This document shows, piece by piece, positions 35,539-43,710 of a DNA stretch of 64,000 nucleotides (position 1 is its first letter; the number at the start of each line of letters is the position of its first letter). The notes under the pieces were generated by a model. The model was not told where the DNA came from. It saw only the letters and a program-made list of their open reading frames with translations, and ran no database searches. The translations under genes and the position numbers were made by a program. The DNA is from Enterococcus termitis (GTDB lineage Bacteria; Bacillota; Bacilli; Lactobacillales; Enterococcaceae), in the NCBI RefSeq assembly GCF_001730305.1, contig NZ_MIJY01000044.1:210648-274647 (forward strand), given 5' to 3'.

Positions 35539-37803
35539 ATGAAAACATCAATTATTGGATTTCCCCGTGTTGGAGAACTAAGAGAGTTAAAATTTGCAAC
35601 AGAGAAGTATTTTAGAAAGGAAATCACAGCTGATGAGTTAGAAGCAACGGGATATGCTTTACGTAAAAAACATTGGCAGCTTTTGGTGAATCAGGAGTTG
35701 GACTTTATTCCAAGTGGTGATTTTTCTTTTTTTGATACGACGTTGGATACAGCCGTTTCACTGAATCTTGTTCCAAAAAAGTACCAAGATCTACACTTAT
35801 CACCGCTTGAGACCTACTTTGCTTTAGCGAGAGGTTATCAGGGGGAAGCGGGTGATGTGACGGCGTTAGCGATGAAAAAGTGGTTCAATACCAACTATCA
35901 TTATATGGTTCCTGAAATCGATGATGAAACGAACCTCGAATTAGTCGGTCATACGCTGGTGGAGACCTTCAAAGAAGCCGCAGCTGCTGGAGTCAAAACG
36001 CGTCCGACCATACTTGGTCCATTTACACTTTTGAAATTGGCTACATATCATGGGGAAAAGCAGGCAGAAGATTTTTATCAAGCAGCGATTTCAGCATATA
36101 GTCAATTATTTACAGAACTTTCAGAAGCAGGCTGTGAATGGCTGCAAATCGATGAACCAGCCTTAGTCTTAGATTTGTCGCAGAAAGAAATTCAACAATT
36201 TGAAGCGTTGTATCAATCGTTGCTTTCTGAAAAAGGCACTTTAAAAATTTTGGTTCAAACGTATTTTGGAGACGTCCGAGATGTGTATCAAGAATTGATT
36301 CGTTTGCCTTTTGACGGCATTGGTTTGGATTTTGTTGAAGGGAGAAAAACGAGGGATTTAATTGAGCAATACGGTTTTCCAAAAGATAAAATTCTGTTTG
36401 CAGGTATCGTAAATGGAAAAAATATTTGGATCAACGATTACCAACAATCTTTAAACTTACTTGAAAACCTTGGTTCAGTTGCAGAGGTTGTTTTGAATAC
36501 TTCCTGTTCCCTGCTTCATGTGCCCTTTACATTAACAAATGAGACTTCGTTGACCTCAGAGGTGAAAGATTATTTTGCTTTTGCAGTTGAAAAGCTGGCG
36601 GAGTTAAATGATTTGAAAAAAATCAGTGAAGATAAAGTTGCCTCACAAGCAATAGTAGAAAAAAATAGGGCTTTGTTCAAAAAAGAACGTTTTACTAAAA
36701 ATGAACGCTTGAAACAACAACTTGAAAAGCTGACAGATGCTGATTTTATACGTTTGCCTGTTTTAACACAACGGACAGCTATTCAAAAAGAAAAATTAAA
36801 GCTGCCTCTTTTACCAACAACGACAATCGGCTCGTTTCCTCAAACCAAAGAAGTTAAACAGAATCGAGCGAAATTTAAACGAGGTGAAATCTCAGAAGCA
36901 GAATATACAGTGTTTAATCAAGCAAAAATCGCTGAATGTGTTGCCTTTCAAGAAGAAATTGGCTTAGATGTATTGGTTCATGGGGAATTCGAACGTAATG
37001 ATATGGTGGAATATTTCGGTGAAAGCTTGGACGGATATTTATTTACTGAAAAGGCTTGGGTCCAATCATACGGGACACGTTGTGTAAAGCCACCCATTAT
37101 CTGGGGAGACGTTTCACGTTCAAAACCAATTACCGTCGCGTATTCAACTTATGCTCAAAGCTTGACTGACAAACCAATGAAAGGAATGTTGACAGGACCT
37201 GTGACGATTTTGAATTGGTCGTTCCCTCGCGAGGATATCAGCTTAAGAGAATCAACACTGCAACTGGCCTTAGCCATTCAAGAAGAAGTGTTAGATTTAG
37301 AAGCTAACGGAATCGAGATCATTCAAATCGACGAAGCTGCCTTACGTGAAAAGTTGCCATTACGTCAGTCCGACTGGCATTCAGAATATCTAGACTGGGC
37401 TATTCCTGCTTTTCGTCTAGTTCATAGTAAGGTTCAACCGACAACTCAAATTCATACGCATATGTGCTATAGCGAGTTTGCCGATATTATTCGAGATATT
37501 GATAATATGGATGCAGATGTCATTTCATTCGAAGCGTCACGCTCCAGCTTAACAATCTTAGATGCTTTAAACAGGATTGATTTTCAAACACAAGTCGGCC
37601 CGGGCGTCTATGATATCCACTCACCGCGTGTTCCTTTAGTGGGGGAGATAGAAACGACGATCCACAATATTTTAAACAAATTATCCATTGAAAAAGTTTG
37701 GATCAATCCAGACTGTGGGTTGAAAACACGCGGAGTGCCGGAAACGGAAGCCAGCTTGAAAAATTTAGTGCTTGCAGCGAAAAAGGTGCGTGGAGGGGTA
37801 TAA
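35539..37803 (+). CDS. metE: Cobalamin-independent methionine synthase
   Basis: A 754-residue enzyme that transfers the methyl group of 5-methyltetrahydropteroyl-polyglutamate to homocysteine, giving methionine. The N-terminal barrel starts [16 protein letters not shown] and the C-terminal barrel starts [17 protein letters not shown]. Zinc ligands are recognisable in HTHMCYSEF (His and Cys), SFEASRS (Glu) and NPDCGLKTR (Cys). ATG 35539 follows AAGGAGG. metF follows with no gap. Regulation by methionine through the MET-box is likely. Confidence 0.97.
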   Translation: MKTSIIGFPRVGELRELKFATEKYFRKEITADELEATGYALRKKHWQLLVNQELDFIPSGDFSFFDTTLDTAVSLNLVPKKYQDLHLSPLETYFALARGYQGEAGDVTALAMKKWFNTNYHYMVPEIDDETNLELVGHTLVETFKEAAAAGVKTRPTILGPFTLLKLATYHGEKQAEDFYQAAISAYSQLFTELSEAGCEWLQIDEPALVLDLSQKEIQQFEALYQSLLSEKGTLKILVQTYFGDVRDVYQELIRLPFDGIGLDFVEGRKTRDLIEQYGFPKDKILFAGIVNGKNIWINDYQQSLNLLENLGSVAEVVLNTSCSLLHVPFTLTNETSLTSEVKDYFAFAVEKLAELNDLKKISEDKVASQAIVEKNRALFKKERFTKNERLKQQLEKLTDADFIRLPVLTQRTAIQKEKLKLPLLPTTTIGSFPQTKEVKQNRAKFKRGEISEAEYTVFNQAKIAECVAFQEEIGLDVLVHGEFERNDMVEYFGESLDGYLFTEKAWVQSYGTRCVKPPIIWGDVSRSKPITVAYSTYAQSLTDKPMKGMLTGPVTILNWSFPREDISLRESTLQLALAIQEEVLDLEANGIEIIQIDEAALREKLPLRQSDWHSEYLDWAIPAFRLVHSKVQPTTQIHTHMCYSEFADIIRDIDNMDADVISFEASRSSLTILDALNRIDFQTQVGPGVYDIHSPRVPLVGEIETTIHNILNKLSIEKVWINPDCGLKTRGVPETEASLKNLVLAAKKVRGGV

Positions 37804-38667
37804 ATGAGAACAGATACCTTGTTTAAAGAAAAAACAGTTTTTTCTTTTGAAATATTTCCACCGAGACGAACGGCTCCGGTTGATACGATCTATCATACTT
37901 TAGAACGTCTGAAAGGGCAGCACCCTGATTTTATCAGTGTGACGCTAGGCGCTGGCGGGGCAGGAAATAATTTAAGTACAGCAGATATTGCCCAAAAGAT
38001 TCAAGAAGAGCAGTTTTTACCTAGTGTGGCTCATTTGCCTGCTGTGAATTTTTCTAAAGACGAGGTCATTGCTATTTTAGATGAATTAACACAGAAAAAA
38101 GTAGAGAATATCTTGGCATTGAGAGGAGATATTTTACCAGATAAAGAGCCTAAGAAAGATTTTACTTATGCTAACGATCTGATCGCTTTTATTCATGAAC
38201 AAGGAAAGTTCAATATTATTGGAGCCTGTTATCCGGAAACCCATAGTGACGCGGCCAGTTCAGTGGCAGATATCCAAAATTTAAAACGAAAAGTGGATGC
38301 GGGGACCAATCAATTGATCACCCAGCTGTTTTTCGATAATCACTATTTCTATACATTCAAAGAGAAATGTGAGATTGCTGGAATCAACGTGCCCATCCAA
38401 GCGGGAATCATGCCTGTTGTAAATAAAAAGCAAATTGAACGTATTGTGAAAATGTCCAATGTAACTTTGCCGACAAAATTTTTAAAAATGATGGAACGCT
38501 ATGAACATAATCCGGAAGCTATTCGTGATGCCGGCATTGCTTATGCAATCAATCAGATCGTTGATCTAGTCGCGCAAGGGGTAGATGGAATTCATTTATA
38601 TACGATGAATAACCCTTATGTGGCGCAAAAAATCAGAGAAGCAACCCGTAGCTTGTTTGAAGTGTAA
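37804..38667 (+). CDS. metF: Methylenetetrahydrofolate reductase
   Basis: A 287-residue FAD enzyme that makes 5-methyltetrahydrofolate, the methyl donor for MetE. Family motifs: FSFEIFPPR, FISVTLGAGG, NILALRGD, QLFFDNHYFY and PIQAGIMPV. Its ATG directly follows the metE stop codon (no spacer), and GTGGAGGGG at the metE end serves as ribosome binding site. The pair forms the terminal methionine module, ended by a long perfect terminator. Confidence 0.96.
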   Translation: MRTDTLFKEKTVFSFEIFPPRRTAPVDTIYHTLERLKGQHPDFISVTLGAGGAGNNLSTADIAQKIQEEQFLPSVAHLPAVNFSKDEVIAILDELTQKKVENILALRGDILPDKEPKKDFTYANDLIAFIHEQGKFNIIGACYPETHSDAASSVADIQNLKRKVDAGTNQLITQLFFDNHYFYTFKEKCEIAGINVPIQAGIMPVVNKKQIERIVKMSNVTLPTKFLKMMERYEHNPEAIRDAGIAYAINQIVDLVAQGVDGIHLYTMNNPYVAQKIREATRSLFEV

Positions 38668-38693
38668 AAAGTATATTAAATGTTCTTTTATTA

Positions 38694-38746
38694 AAATAGA
38701 CCGCATAGAATAACGAAAAAAAGTTATTCTACGCGGTCTATTTATA
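38694..38746 (+). terminator. Intrinsic terminator after metF
   Basis: A 21-bp stem with one mismatch (38694-38714 with 38723-38743), a short A-rich loop and T-rich tail. It is symmetrical enough to work in both directions. Confidence 0.9.
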
Positions 38747-39121
38747 TTTACTGGCTAAATATCTGATGAAAACAATAAATATAAAGTTTTAGATTGTATT
38801 TAAATAACATTATTTACAAAAATTTAAATTCATATAAAATAACATTTATTTTTAGATGTGTTATTTTGGTTAATATTCTTTTTATGAATTATTTTGTGAC
38901 TTTTATGCAAATTGAAGCTGTTTTAAAAGTGTTTTTAAAAGAAAAACGAATACGATCAAATAAAATAAAAAAGAAACATAAAAGTGTGTTGACCTTAAAA
39001 ATAACATGTAGTATGATTTTGTTTAGTGGTTAAAAATAATTACATTTAGGGTTGGCTACTGCTTTTTTTGTTAAAGGTTTACTTATACGCGGAAAGCAAT
39101 TAGTGAAAAGGGGGACTGACT
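38747..39121 (+). other. AT-rich upstream region of the sipW operon
   Basis: About 375 very AT-rich bases. A promoter stands at 38989-39017. An open frame at 38794-39033 has no ribosome binding site, overlaps this promoter and reads as low-complexity, so I do not call it. The unusually low GC compared with the flanking genes could reflect an H-NS-like/xenogeneic region or a large regulatory area. Confidence 0.45.
38989..39017 (+). promoter_or_regulatory. Promoter of the sipW matrix operon
   Basis: TTGACC (38989-38994), a 17-base spacer and TATGAT (39012-39017), about 105 bases before the first gene. Confidence 0.7.
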
Positions 39122-40015
39122 ATGTCAAGGAAATCGTCTATCAGAAAAAAGAATCATTTTAACGAAGAGCATAGACCGCAACATCCGAAACACCGTTCCC
39201 GCAACAAAGAAGAACGCGAAAGATCACTTCAAAAAGTTGAGAGATATCACGAAGATGAAGGGACATCCAAACTAAAAATCAAAGCAAATAAAGATACGAT
39301 TAAAACGTCCAGCAGAAAAAGACCGACCGTATCGCAACGTGTGCAGTCTGAAAAGCGTATTCCAAAGCAAAGAGTCAGCGCTGGATATAGTAAATATAAT
39401 CAGCGATCTGCTGAGAAGAGCCCGGCTATAGTGGTATTTTCTGTTTTAAGTAATCTATTTTTTTACAGTGTAACCATTGGAATTATTGTGACGGCGCTTA
39501 TGTTTTCCTTCAGTTCTAAATCATCTGCATCGATTTTTGGTTATCGATTCTATACCGTTTTGACGAACTCGATGGTTCCGCAAGAAAATGGCCCAAAGGG
39601 TGGTTTCTATGCTGGAGATATCGTAATCATCAAAATGACCGATGGGAACTCTGTTAAAAAAAATGATATCGTAACTTTTGCTGTTGGTGATGGTTCCCGC
39701 TACTTAACCCACCGTTTGGTCGAGCACAAAGATGAGTTGAACGGAGAGAAAGGCAAGTTTTTAATTACTAAAGGGGATGCAAATAAAAGCAATGATCCAC
39801 CGATCCCAGCAGATCGTGTGTTGGGTAAAGTAATTATAGCGGTGCCGAAAGTGGGGATGATTTTAGATTTTATTCGGGATGAATTTTGGGCTTGTCTCGT
39901 TTCTGTTCTTTCGTTATATGGCTCTGTTTTGGTATTGAAAGCCTATTTATTTTCACCAAAGGAAAAACTTGTTCGAAAAGATAAGAGAATGAGACGACCG
40001 ATATATGACCGATGA
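39122..40015 (+). CDS. sipW: SipW-type signal peptidase I
   Basis: A 297-residue ER/archaeal-type type I signal peptidase. A long, very basic cytoplasmic extension (about residues 1-100) precedes the first membrane helix (about 104-128), the catalytic Ser150 (TNSMVP) and His197 (YLTHRLVE), the GDAN motif (TKGDANKSNDP) and a second helix near 255-280. His in place of Lys marks the SipW class, which matures TasA-like matrix proteins rather than general exports. The basic N-terminal extension is unusual, since Bacillus SipW lacks it. It is the first gene of the operon; its substrates follow directly. Confidence 0.9.
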   Translation: MSRKSSIRKKNHFNEEHRPQHPKHRSRNKEERERSLQKVERYHEDEGTSKLKIKANKDTIKTSSRKRPTVSQRVQSEKRIPKQRVSAGYSKYNQRSAEKSPAIVVFSVLSNLFFYSVTIGIIVTALMFSFSSKSSASIFGYRFYTVLTNSMVPQENGPKGGFYAGDIVIIKMTDGNSVKKNDIVTFAVGDGSRYLTHRLVEHKDELNGEKGKFLITKGDANKSNDPPIPADRVLGKVIIAVPKVGMILDFIRDEFWACLVSVLSLYGSVLVLKAYLFSPKEKLVRKDKRMRRPIYDR

Positions 40016-40081
40016 TATTAGCACGTCGCCTTTTTTAGGAGGCGTGAGAATATAAATTATTATCTTTAGGAGGATAAAAAA

Positions 40082-41329
40082 ATGAAAAAAAACAAAAAGA
40101 AAAAGTTGGTTGCTGCCGCATGTTTAGCGTTATTGGCAGCAGGAGCAGGTACTTTTGCATGGATCAATTCTCAAGATCAACGAATCAACCGTGTGAAAAC
40201 TGCTGCAATCAAAGACGGGAGTGTCAGCGTGGAAGAGGTTTGGAATCCTAAACCGATTGTGCCAGGAACCGATGCGACCAAAGAAGTAGCGGTAACGAAT
40301 TCTGGTAATACACCTGTTTTTGTACGTGTATCTTATGAAGAGGTGCTAAACTACTTGACTGAAAAAGGTACGGTAACAAACCGAACTGAAGGTTGGAAAG
40401 CAAGTGGTACACCAGCACTATCTGATGATGTTCCTGTTGAATTCGATGGGGATAAGTATACGGATGCGGGCAGCGGATATACCAATGTTACTGCTAAAGT
40501 GAAAGATGACCAAGATAAAGCTTTACCAGCAGGCGTTAAAGTGTATGCCAAAGGCTCAGTCACTAAAGATCCGGTGACCGGTGATGAGAATACGACATTT
40601 AGTTATTCAGCATTTTTCGAATATAGTGCTGGAAAATTTCAAGCAATGACAACAGATGTGTCAGTAAAAGATGGAAATACCGTTGGTTCGTCTGCAGCTG
40701 ATTGGAATTTTGTTATGAACAAAGCAGAATACTCTGTTTATAAAGGTGGTTACAGTAACCAAGTAACCAATTGGGCAGCTTCGACACTAGAAGGTGCTTC
40801 TGCAGAAGCAACAGCTGCTAAAGCCTCTCTTTTAGGAAGCATAGGAAAAAAATATGATGTAGATTACGATTATACTGCTAAAACGCTAGGAATTGCCGCT
40901 ATTCCAGCAGCAGCCCCAGCAACAGCAGCAGGACAGATCCCGACAGCGGTATCAGATAAAAAAGGGGTTCAAGCAGATACGAATGCTTTAGGTATTAGCG
41001 GAATCAATATTGAATACGGAACAGATATGATCGACACCGCAGCGTTGGCAAAAGATAAGTGGACGTACAACAAAGAAGATGGCTACTTCTATTATACGAG
41101 CCCGGTAAATTCAGGTGCGACAACACCACATCTATTGAAAAAATTAGTCTTTACAAATGCTATAGGAACTGAGTATACAAATGCGACATATGATTTGATC
41201 GTAAAAATGGAAGCAATCCAAGCAACGAAAGAAGCGTTGACGGATACGGCTGGTTGGAATTTACAAGGTGCAGATGGTTCTGATACGAAAAAAATCAATG
41301 TATACCTAGAAGGCCAAGCTGCTAGCTAA
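40082..41329 (+). CDS. TasA/BsaA-like SipW-dependent matrix protein 1
   Basis: A 415-residue secreted protein. The signal peptide (KKLVAAACLALLAAGAGTFAW) is followed by the SipW-substrate signature TFAWINSQDQRINR. Then comes the block VEEVWNPKPIVPG-x-KEVAVTNSGN-x-VFVRVSYEE, a beta-sandwich pattern shared with the two paralogues downstream. A DGYFYYTSPV motif occurs near residue 335. It is longer than the paralogues because of an Ala/Thr-rich insertion (about 230-300). It is probably the main fibre subunit of an extracellular matrix. AGGAGG precedes ATG 40082. A small hairpin (CGCCT/AGGCG) between sipW and this gene may raise its expression. Confidence 0.85.
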   Translation: MKKNKKKKLVAAACLALLAAGAGTFAWINSQDQRINRVKTAAIKDGSVSVEEVWNPKPIVPGTDATKEVAVTNSGNTPVFVRVSYEEVLNYLTEKGTVTNRTEGWKASGTPALSDDVPVEFDGDKYTDAGSGYTNVTAKVKDDQDKALPAGVKVYAKGSVTKDPVTGDENTTFSYSAFFEYSAGKFQAMTTDVSVKDGNTVGSSAADWNFVMNKAEYSVYKGGYSNQVTNWAASTLEGASAEATAAKASLLGSIGKKYDVDYDYTAKTLGIAAIPAAAPATAAGQIPTAVSDKKGVQADTNALGISGINIEYGTDMIDTAALAKDKWTYNKEDGYFYYTSPVNSGATTPHLLKKLVFTNAIGTEYTNATYDLIVKMEAIQATKEALTDTAGWNLQGADGSDTKKINVYLEGQAAS

Positions 41330-41370
41330 TTGTCGTTGAAAAAAGAATAATTAAAAGGAAGGGGAAAAGT

Positions 41371-42105
41371 ATGCTGCAAATATCAGTGCGAAAACGTTGG
41401 TCACTTCTGGTTTTGTATAGCTTGGTAAGTACTTTGATCACTTTTACCAGTGGAACGCTTTTAGCTGTTGCAAGCCAAACCCTTCCTCCTGGAGTGATCA
41501 TTGGCGATGAGACGGGCATATCTGCTTCTTCCGAAGGAGAATATTATGTTGATTTGCCAAATGTTCTACCAGGAGAAAGTTATGAGAAAACGATTACGAT
41601 TCGTGGTTTGGATATAAAAGAACCATTCGAACTGGGCGTTTTAGTCACTCCTGATTCGTCTAAAGGAGTAGTCGATTTTAATAAACTGATTACATTGACC
41701 TTATCGATTGAGGATAAAGTTTTATACCAAGGCCCGCTATTAGGCAATGGAGAATTTGATTGGACGATTCAACCTTTGATCATAGGAACAAGTGAATATG
41801 GAAAAGATCAGATTTTAACCGCACGTTTTGATGTAGACAAACATTTTACCACAGCAGATTTTAAAGAAGAGAGTCAGCTGTTGTATCATTGGACCTTTGT
41901 TGCAACGAAAAATCAACCAAAAGAGACGAGTTCCTCAAGCGATGAATCTGTTCCGGAAAAGCTAGCCAAAGCAAAAGGGATGTTTCCAATGACAGGAGAA
42001 GAAATCAAACATTTGATCTATAAACTATTGACCGGGTTGCTCCTTGTATTGATTGTCACTTTACTATGGAAAAAGCGTCGAGAAGAACAAAGCAAAACAG
42101 AGTAG
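41371..42105 (+). CDS. Sortase-anchored protein of the matrix operon
   Basis: A 244-residue cell-wall protein. It has a signal peptide (residues about 8-35) and a beta-rich domain. A Ser/Glu linker precedes a C-terminal sorting signal: FPMTG at 205-209 (an LPXTG variant), a hydrophobic helix and the basic tail KKRREE. The operon context suggests it ties the TasA-like fibres to the peptidoglycan, the job TapA does in Bacillus, but there is no visible TapA homology. ATG 41371 follows AAGGAAGGGG. It is the only sortase substrate in the operon. Confidence 0.8.
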   Translation: MLQISVRKRWSLLVLYSLVSTLITFTSGTLLAVASQTLPPGVIIGDETGISASSEGEYYVDLPNVLPGESYEKTITIRGLDIKEPFELGVLVTPDSSKGVVDFNKLITLTLSIEDKVLYQGPLLGNGEFDWTIQPLIIGTSEYGKDQILTARFDVDKHFTTADFKEESQLLYHWTFVATKNQPKETSSSSDESVPEKLAKAKGMFPMTGEEIKHLIYKLLTGLLLVLIVTLLWKKRREEQSKTE

Positions 42106-42121
42106 CGAAAGGGGGCGGCAA

Positions 42122-42964
42122 ATGAGGAAAGGAAGAAAGCTGTTAAAAATTATTCACCAGAATAAATTGTTATGGGGCTTGTTTTCGATCGTTTTAAGTT
42201 TGTTGCTGGTAGTGGGCAGTACGTATTCTTGGATCACTTATAGCGATGATAAAATCAATCGAAATCAACCGAACAGTAAACATTTTTCTGTTGCAATCGA
42301 TGAAGTTTTCACCCCAAATTTGCAATGGAGCCCAGGTGCAGTGACTCAAAAAAAGTTATTTGTGAAAAATGATGGGCAGATGCCTGCTCTTGTTCGGATA
42401 TCTATATATGAATTTTTAGTTCACTTTGAACTTGATATGGCTGACGGTACTGGAAACGGTGGATTGAAAACAGTCTCTACATCAAGCGGCACTGATATGA
42501 TTATGGACGATGCTGAAACGTGGGCGAAGGGGCGTACTTATAAACTCGAAGCCAATCGATACTACAAGGCAGCAGAAGTTTATAAAGGAGATAAAAAAAA
42601 TCCAGCTACAGCGTATGTTTACAAAGGTGCTCGACGTGGAGAGGCTCTTAAACATTTAACCATTCATTTTAATGATACCGATATTTTTGATCAGAATAAG
42701 CAGCCCAGCAAAGGAAAGAAGCATTATTGGTATTACTCAGATGGTTATTTTTATTATTCAGAAGTACTGCAGCCAAAAGAGCGAACGAAGGACTTGATTC
42801 AGCAGGTCAGCTTGGAGAAACAGTTACCGAATAAATTTAAAGGTTCGTTGTACCAACTAGTGCCGATCATGGATGCTCACGACCGTACAAAAGCGTTGCT
42901 GGATGACTGGAAGATTCCTTCTGGTTCCTATGTTGAAGCGATGTATCGGGAAAAAGTTCATTAG
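42122..42964 (+). CDS. TasA/BsaA-like SipW-dependent matrix protein 2
   Basis: A 280-residue secreted paralogue of the protein at 40082. After a long hydrophobic signal (about residues 18-40) comes STYSWITYSDDKINRN, then AIDEVFTPNLQWSPG and KKLFVKNDGQMPALVRISIYEF, and later SDGYFYYSEVLQP. ATG 42122 is chosen: the reading frame is open back to 42053 inside the previous gene, but GAAAGGGGG directly precedes this ATG. It starts 16 bases after the anchored protein gene. Confidence 0.83.
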   Translation: MRKGRKLLKIIHQNKLLWGLFSIVLSLLLVVGSTYSWITYSDDKINRNQPNSKHFSVAIDEVFTPNLQWSPGAVTQKKLFVKNDGQMPALVRISIYEFLVHFELDMADGTGNGGLKTVSTSSGTDMIMDDAETWAKGRTYKLEANRYYKAAEVYKGDKKNPATAYVYKGARRGEALKHLTIHFNDTDIFDQNKQPSKGKKHYWYYSDGYFYYSEVLQPKERTKDLIQQVSLEKQLPNKFKGSLYQLVPIMDAHDRTKALLDDWKIPSGSYVEAMYREKVH

Positions 42965-42976
42965 GAGGGATTGAAG

Positions 42977-43594
42977 ATGAGAAAACAAAAACATACGATT
43001 TATTCTTTTGGATTGCTGCTCGTCTCTATCCTATGTTTGGTGGGTGGAATTACTGCGTATGCGGCGATGACGATGAAAGAAGAAAAAGTAAACTTTTTTC
43101 AAATTGGAAACCTTCAAACGAAAATCGATGAAGTTTTTACTGAGCCGACAACGATTGCCCCAGAGAAAGCGGTAGAAAAAAAAGTCAGTATTGTCAATAC
43201 AGGAACGCTCAACCAGTTTGTCCGTGTGTTATTACATCCTGAAATTCATTTAGAAAGTGATGGTATTACAAGGTTGTTACCAGCAAATATTGGAGATGAA
43301 CTATCAGTGGATATAAACAATACGCAGTGGAAACTAGGTGAAGATGGGTATTATTACTATTTGAATGTATTAAAACCTGGTGATGCGAACGCTTCAGAAG
43401 CATTGTTTACACAAGTAAAATTGAACGATGGCTTAGGAGCAGAATACCATAAGGCGAAATTTAATTTACTAGTAAAAGTAGAAGCAATTAGCTGTACAAA
43501 AGATGCCTATCGAGATGCTTGGTGGCAAGGCGTTGCCCCAGCTAAAGGTCAATTATTGGAAATCAGTAATCAATTAGCAGGAAAAGTGGAGTAA
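42977..43594 (+). CDS. TasA/BsaA-like SipW-dependent matrix protein 3
   Basis: A 205-residue paralogue, the shortest of the three. The signal segment ends GGITAYAAMTMKEEKVN, followed by KIDEVFTEPTTIAPEKAVEKKVSIV-type sequence, QFVRVLLHPEI and EDGYYYYLNVLKPG. ATG 42977 lies eight bases after AGGAGG (42963-42968); the in-frame TTG 42971 overlaps that spacing. It may be a minor or capping subunit. A hairpin terminator follows, so the distal genes may be expressed less. Confidence 0.83.
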   Translation: MRKQKHTIYSFGLLLVSILCLVGGITAYAAMTMKEEKVNFFQIGNLQTKIDEVFTEPTTIAPEKAVEKKVSIVNTGTLNQFVRVLLHPEIHLESDGITRLLPANIGDELSVDINNTQWKLGEDGYYYYLNVLKPGDANASEALFTQVKLNDGLGAEYHKAKFNLLVKVEAISCTKDAYRDAWWQGVAPAKGQLLEISNQLAGKVE

Positions 43595-43599
43595 AAAGA

Positions 43600-43634
43600 G
43601 GCACATGGAATGATTATTCCATGTCTGCCTTTTT
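43600..43634 (+). terminator. Internal (attenuating) terminator of the matrix operon
   Basis: GGCACATGGAAT pairs with ATTCCATGTCTGCC (one unpaired base pair region), followed by TTTTT. It separates the three small matrix genes from the large exoprotein gene. Confidence 0.75.
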
Positions 43635-43710
43635 CATTCAATCCTTATGAAATGAGTGTTTTTGGTTAAGAAATCATTGATTTGATGAGTAGTGACAAGA
43701 AGGAGAGAAA

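Noticed and set aside
38794..39033. 79-codon open frame before sipW
   Set aside because: No ribosome binding site, low-complexity AT-rich composition, and it overlaps a convincing promoter at 38989-39017.
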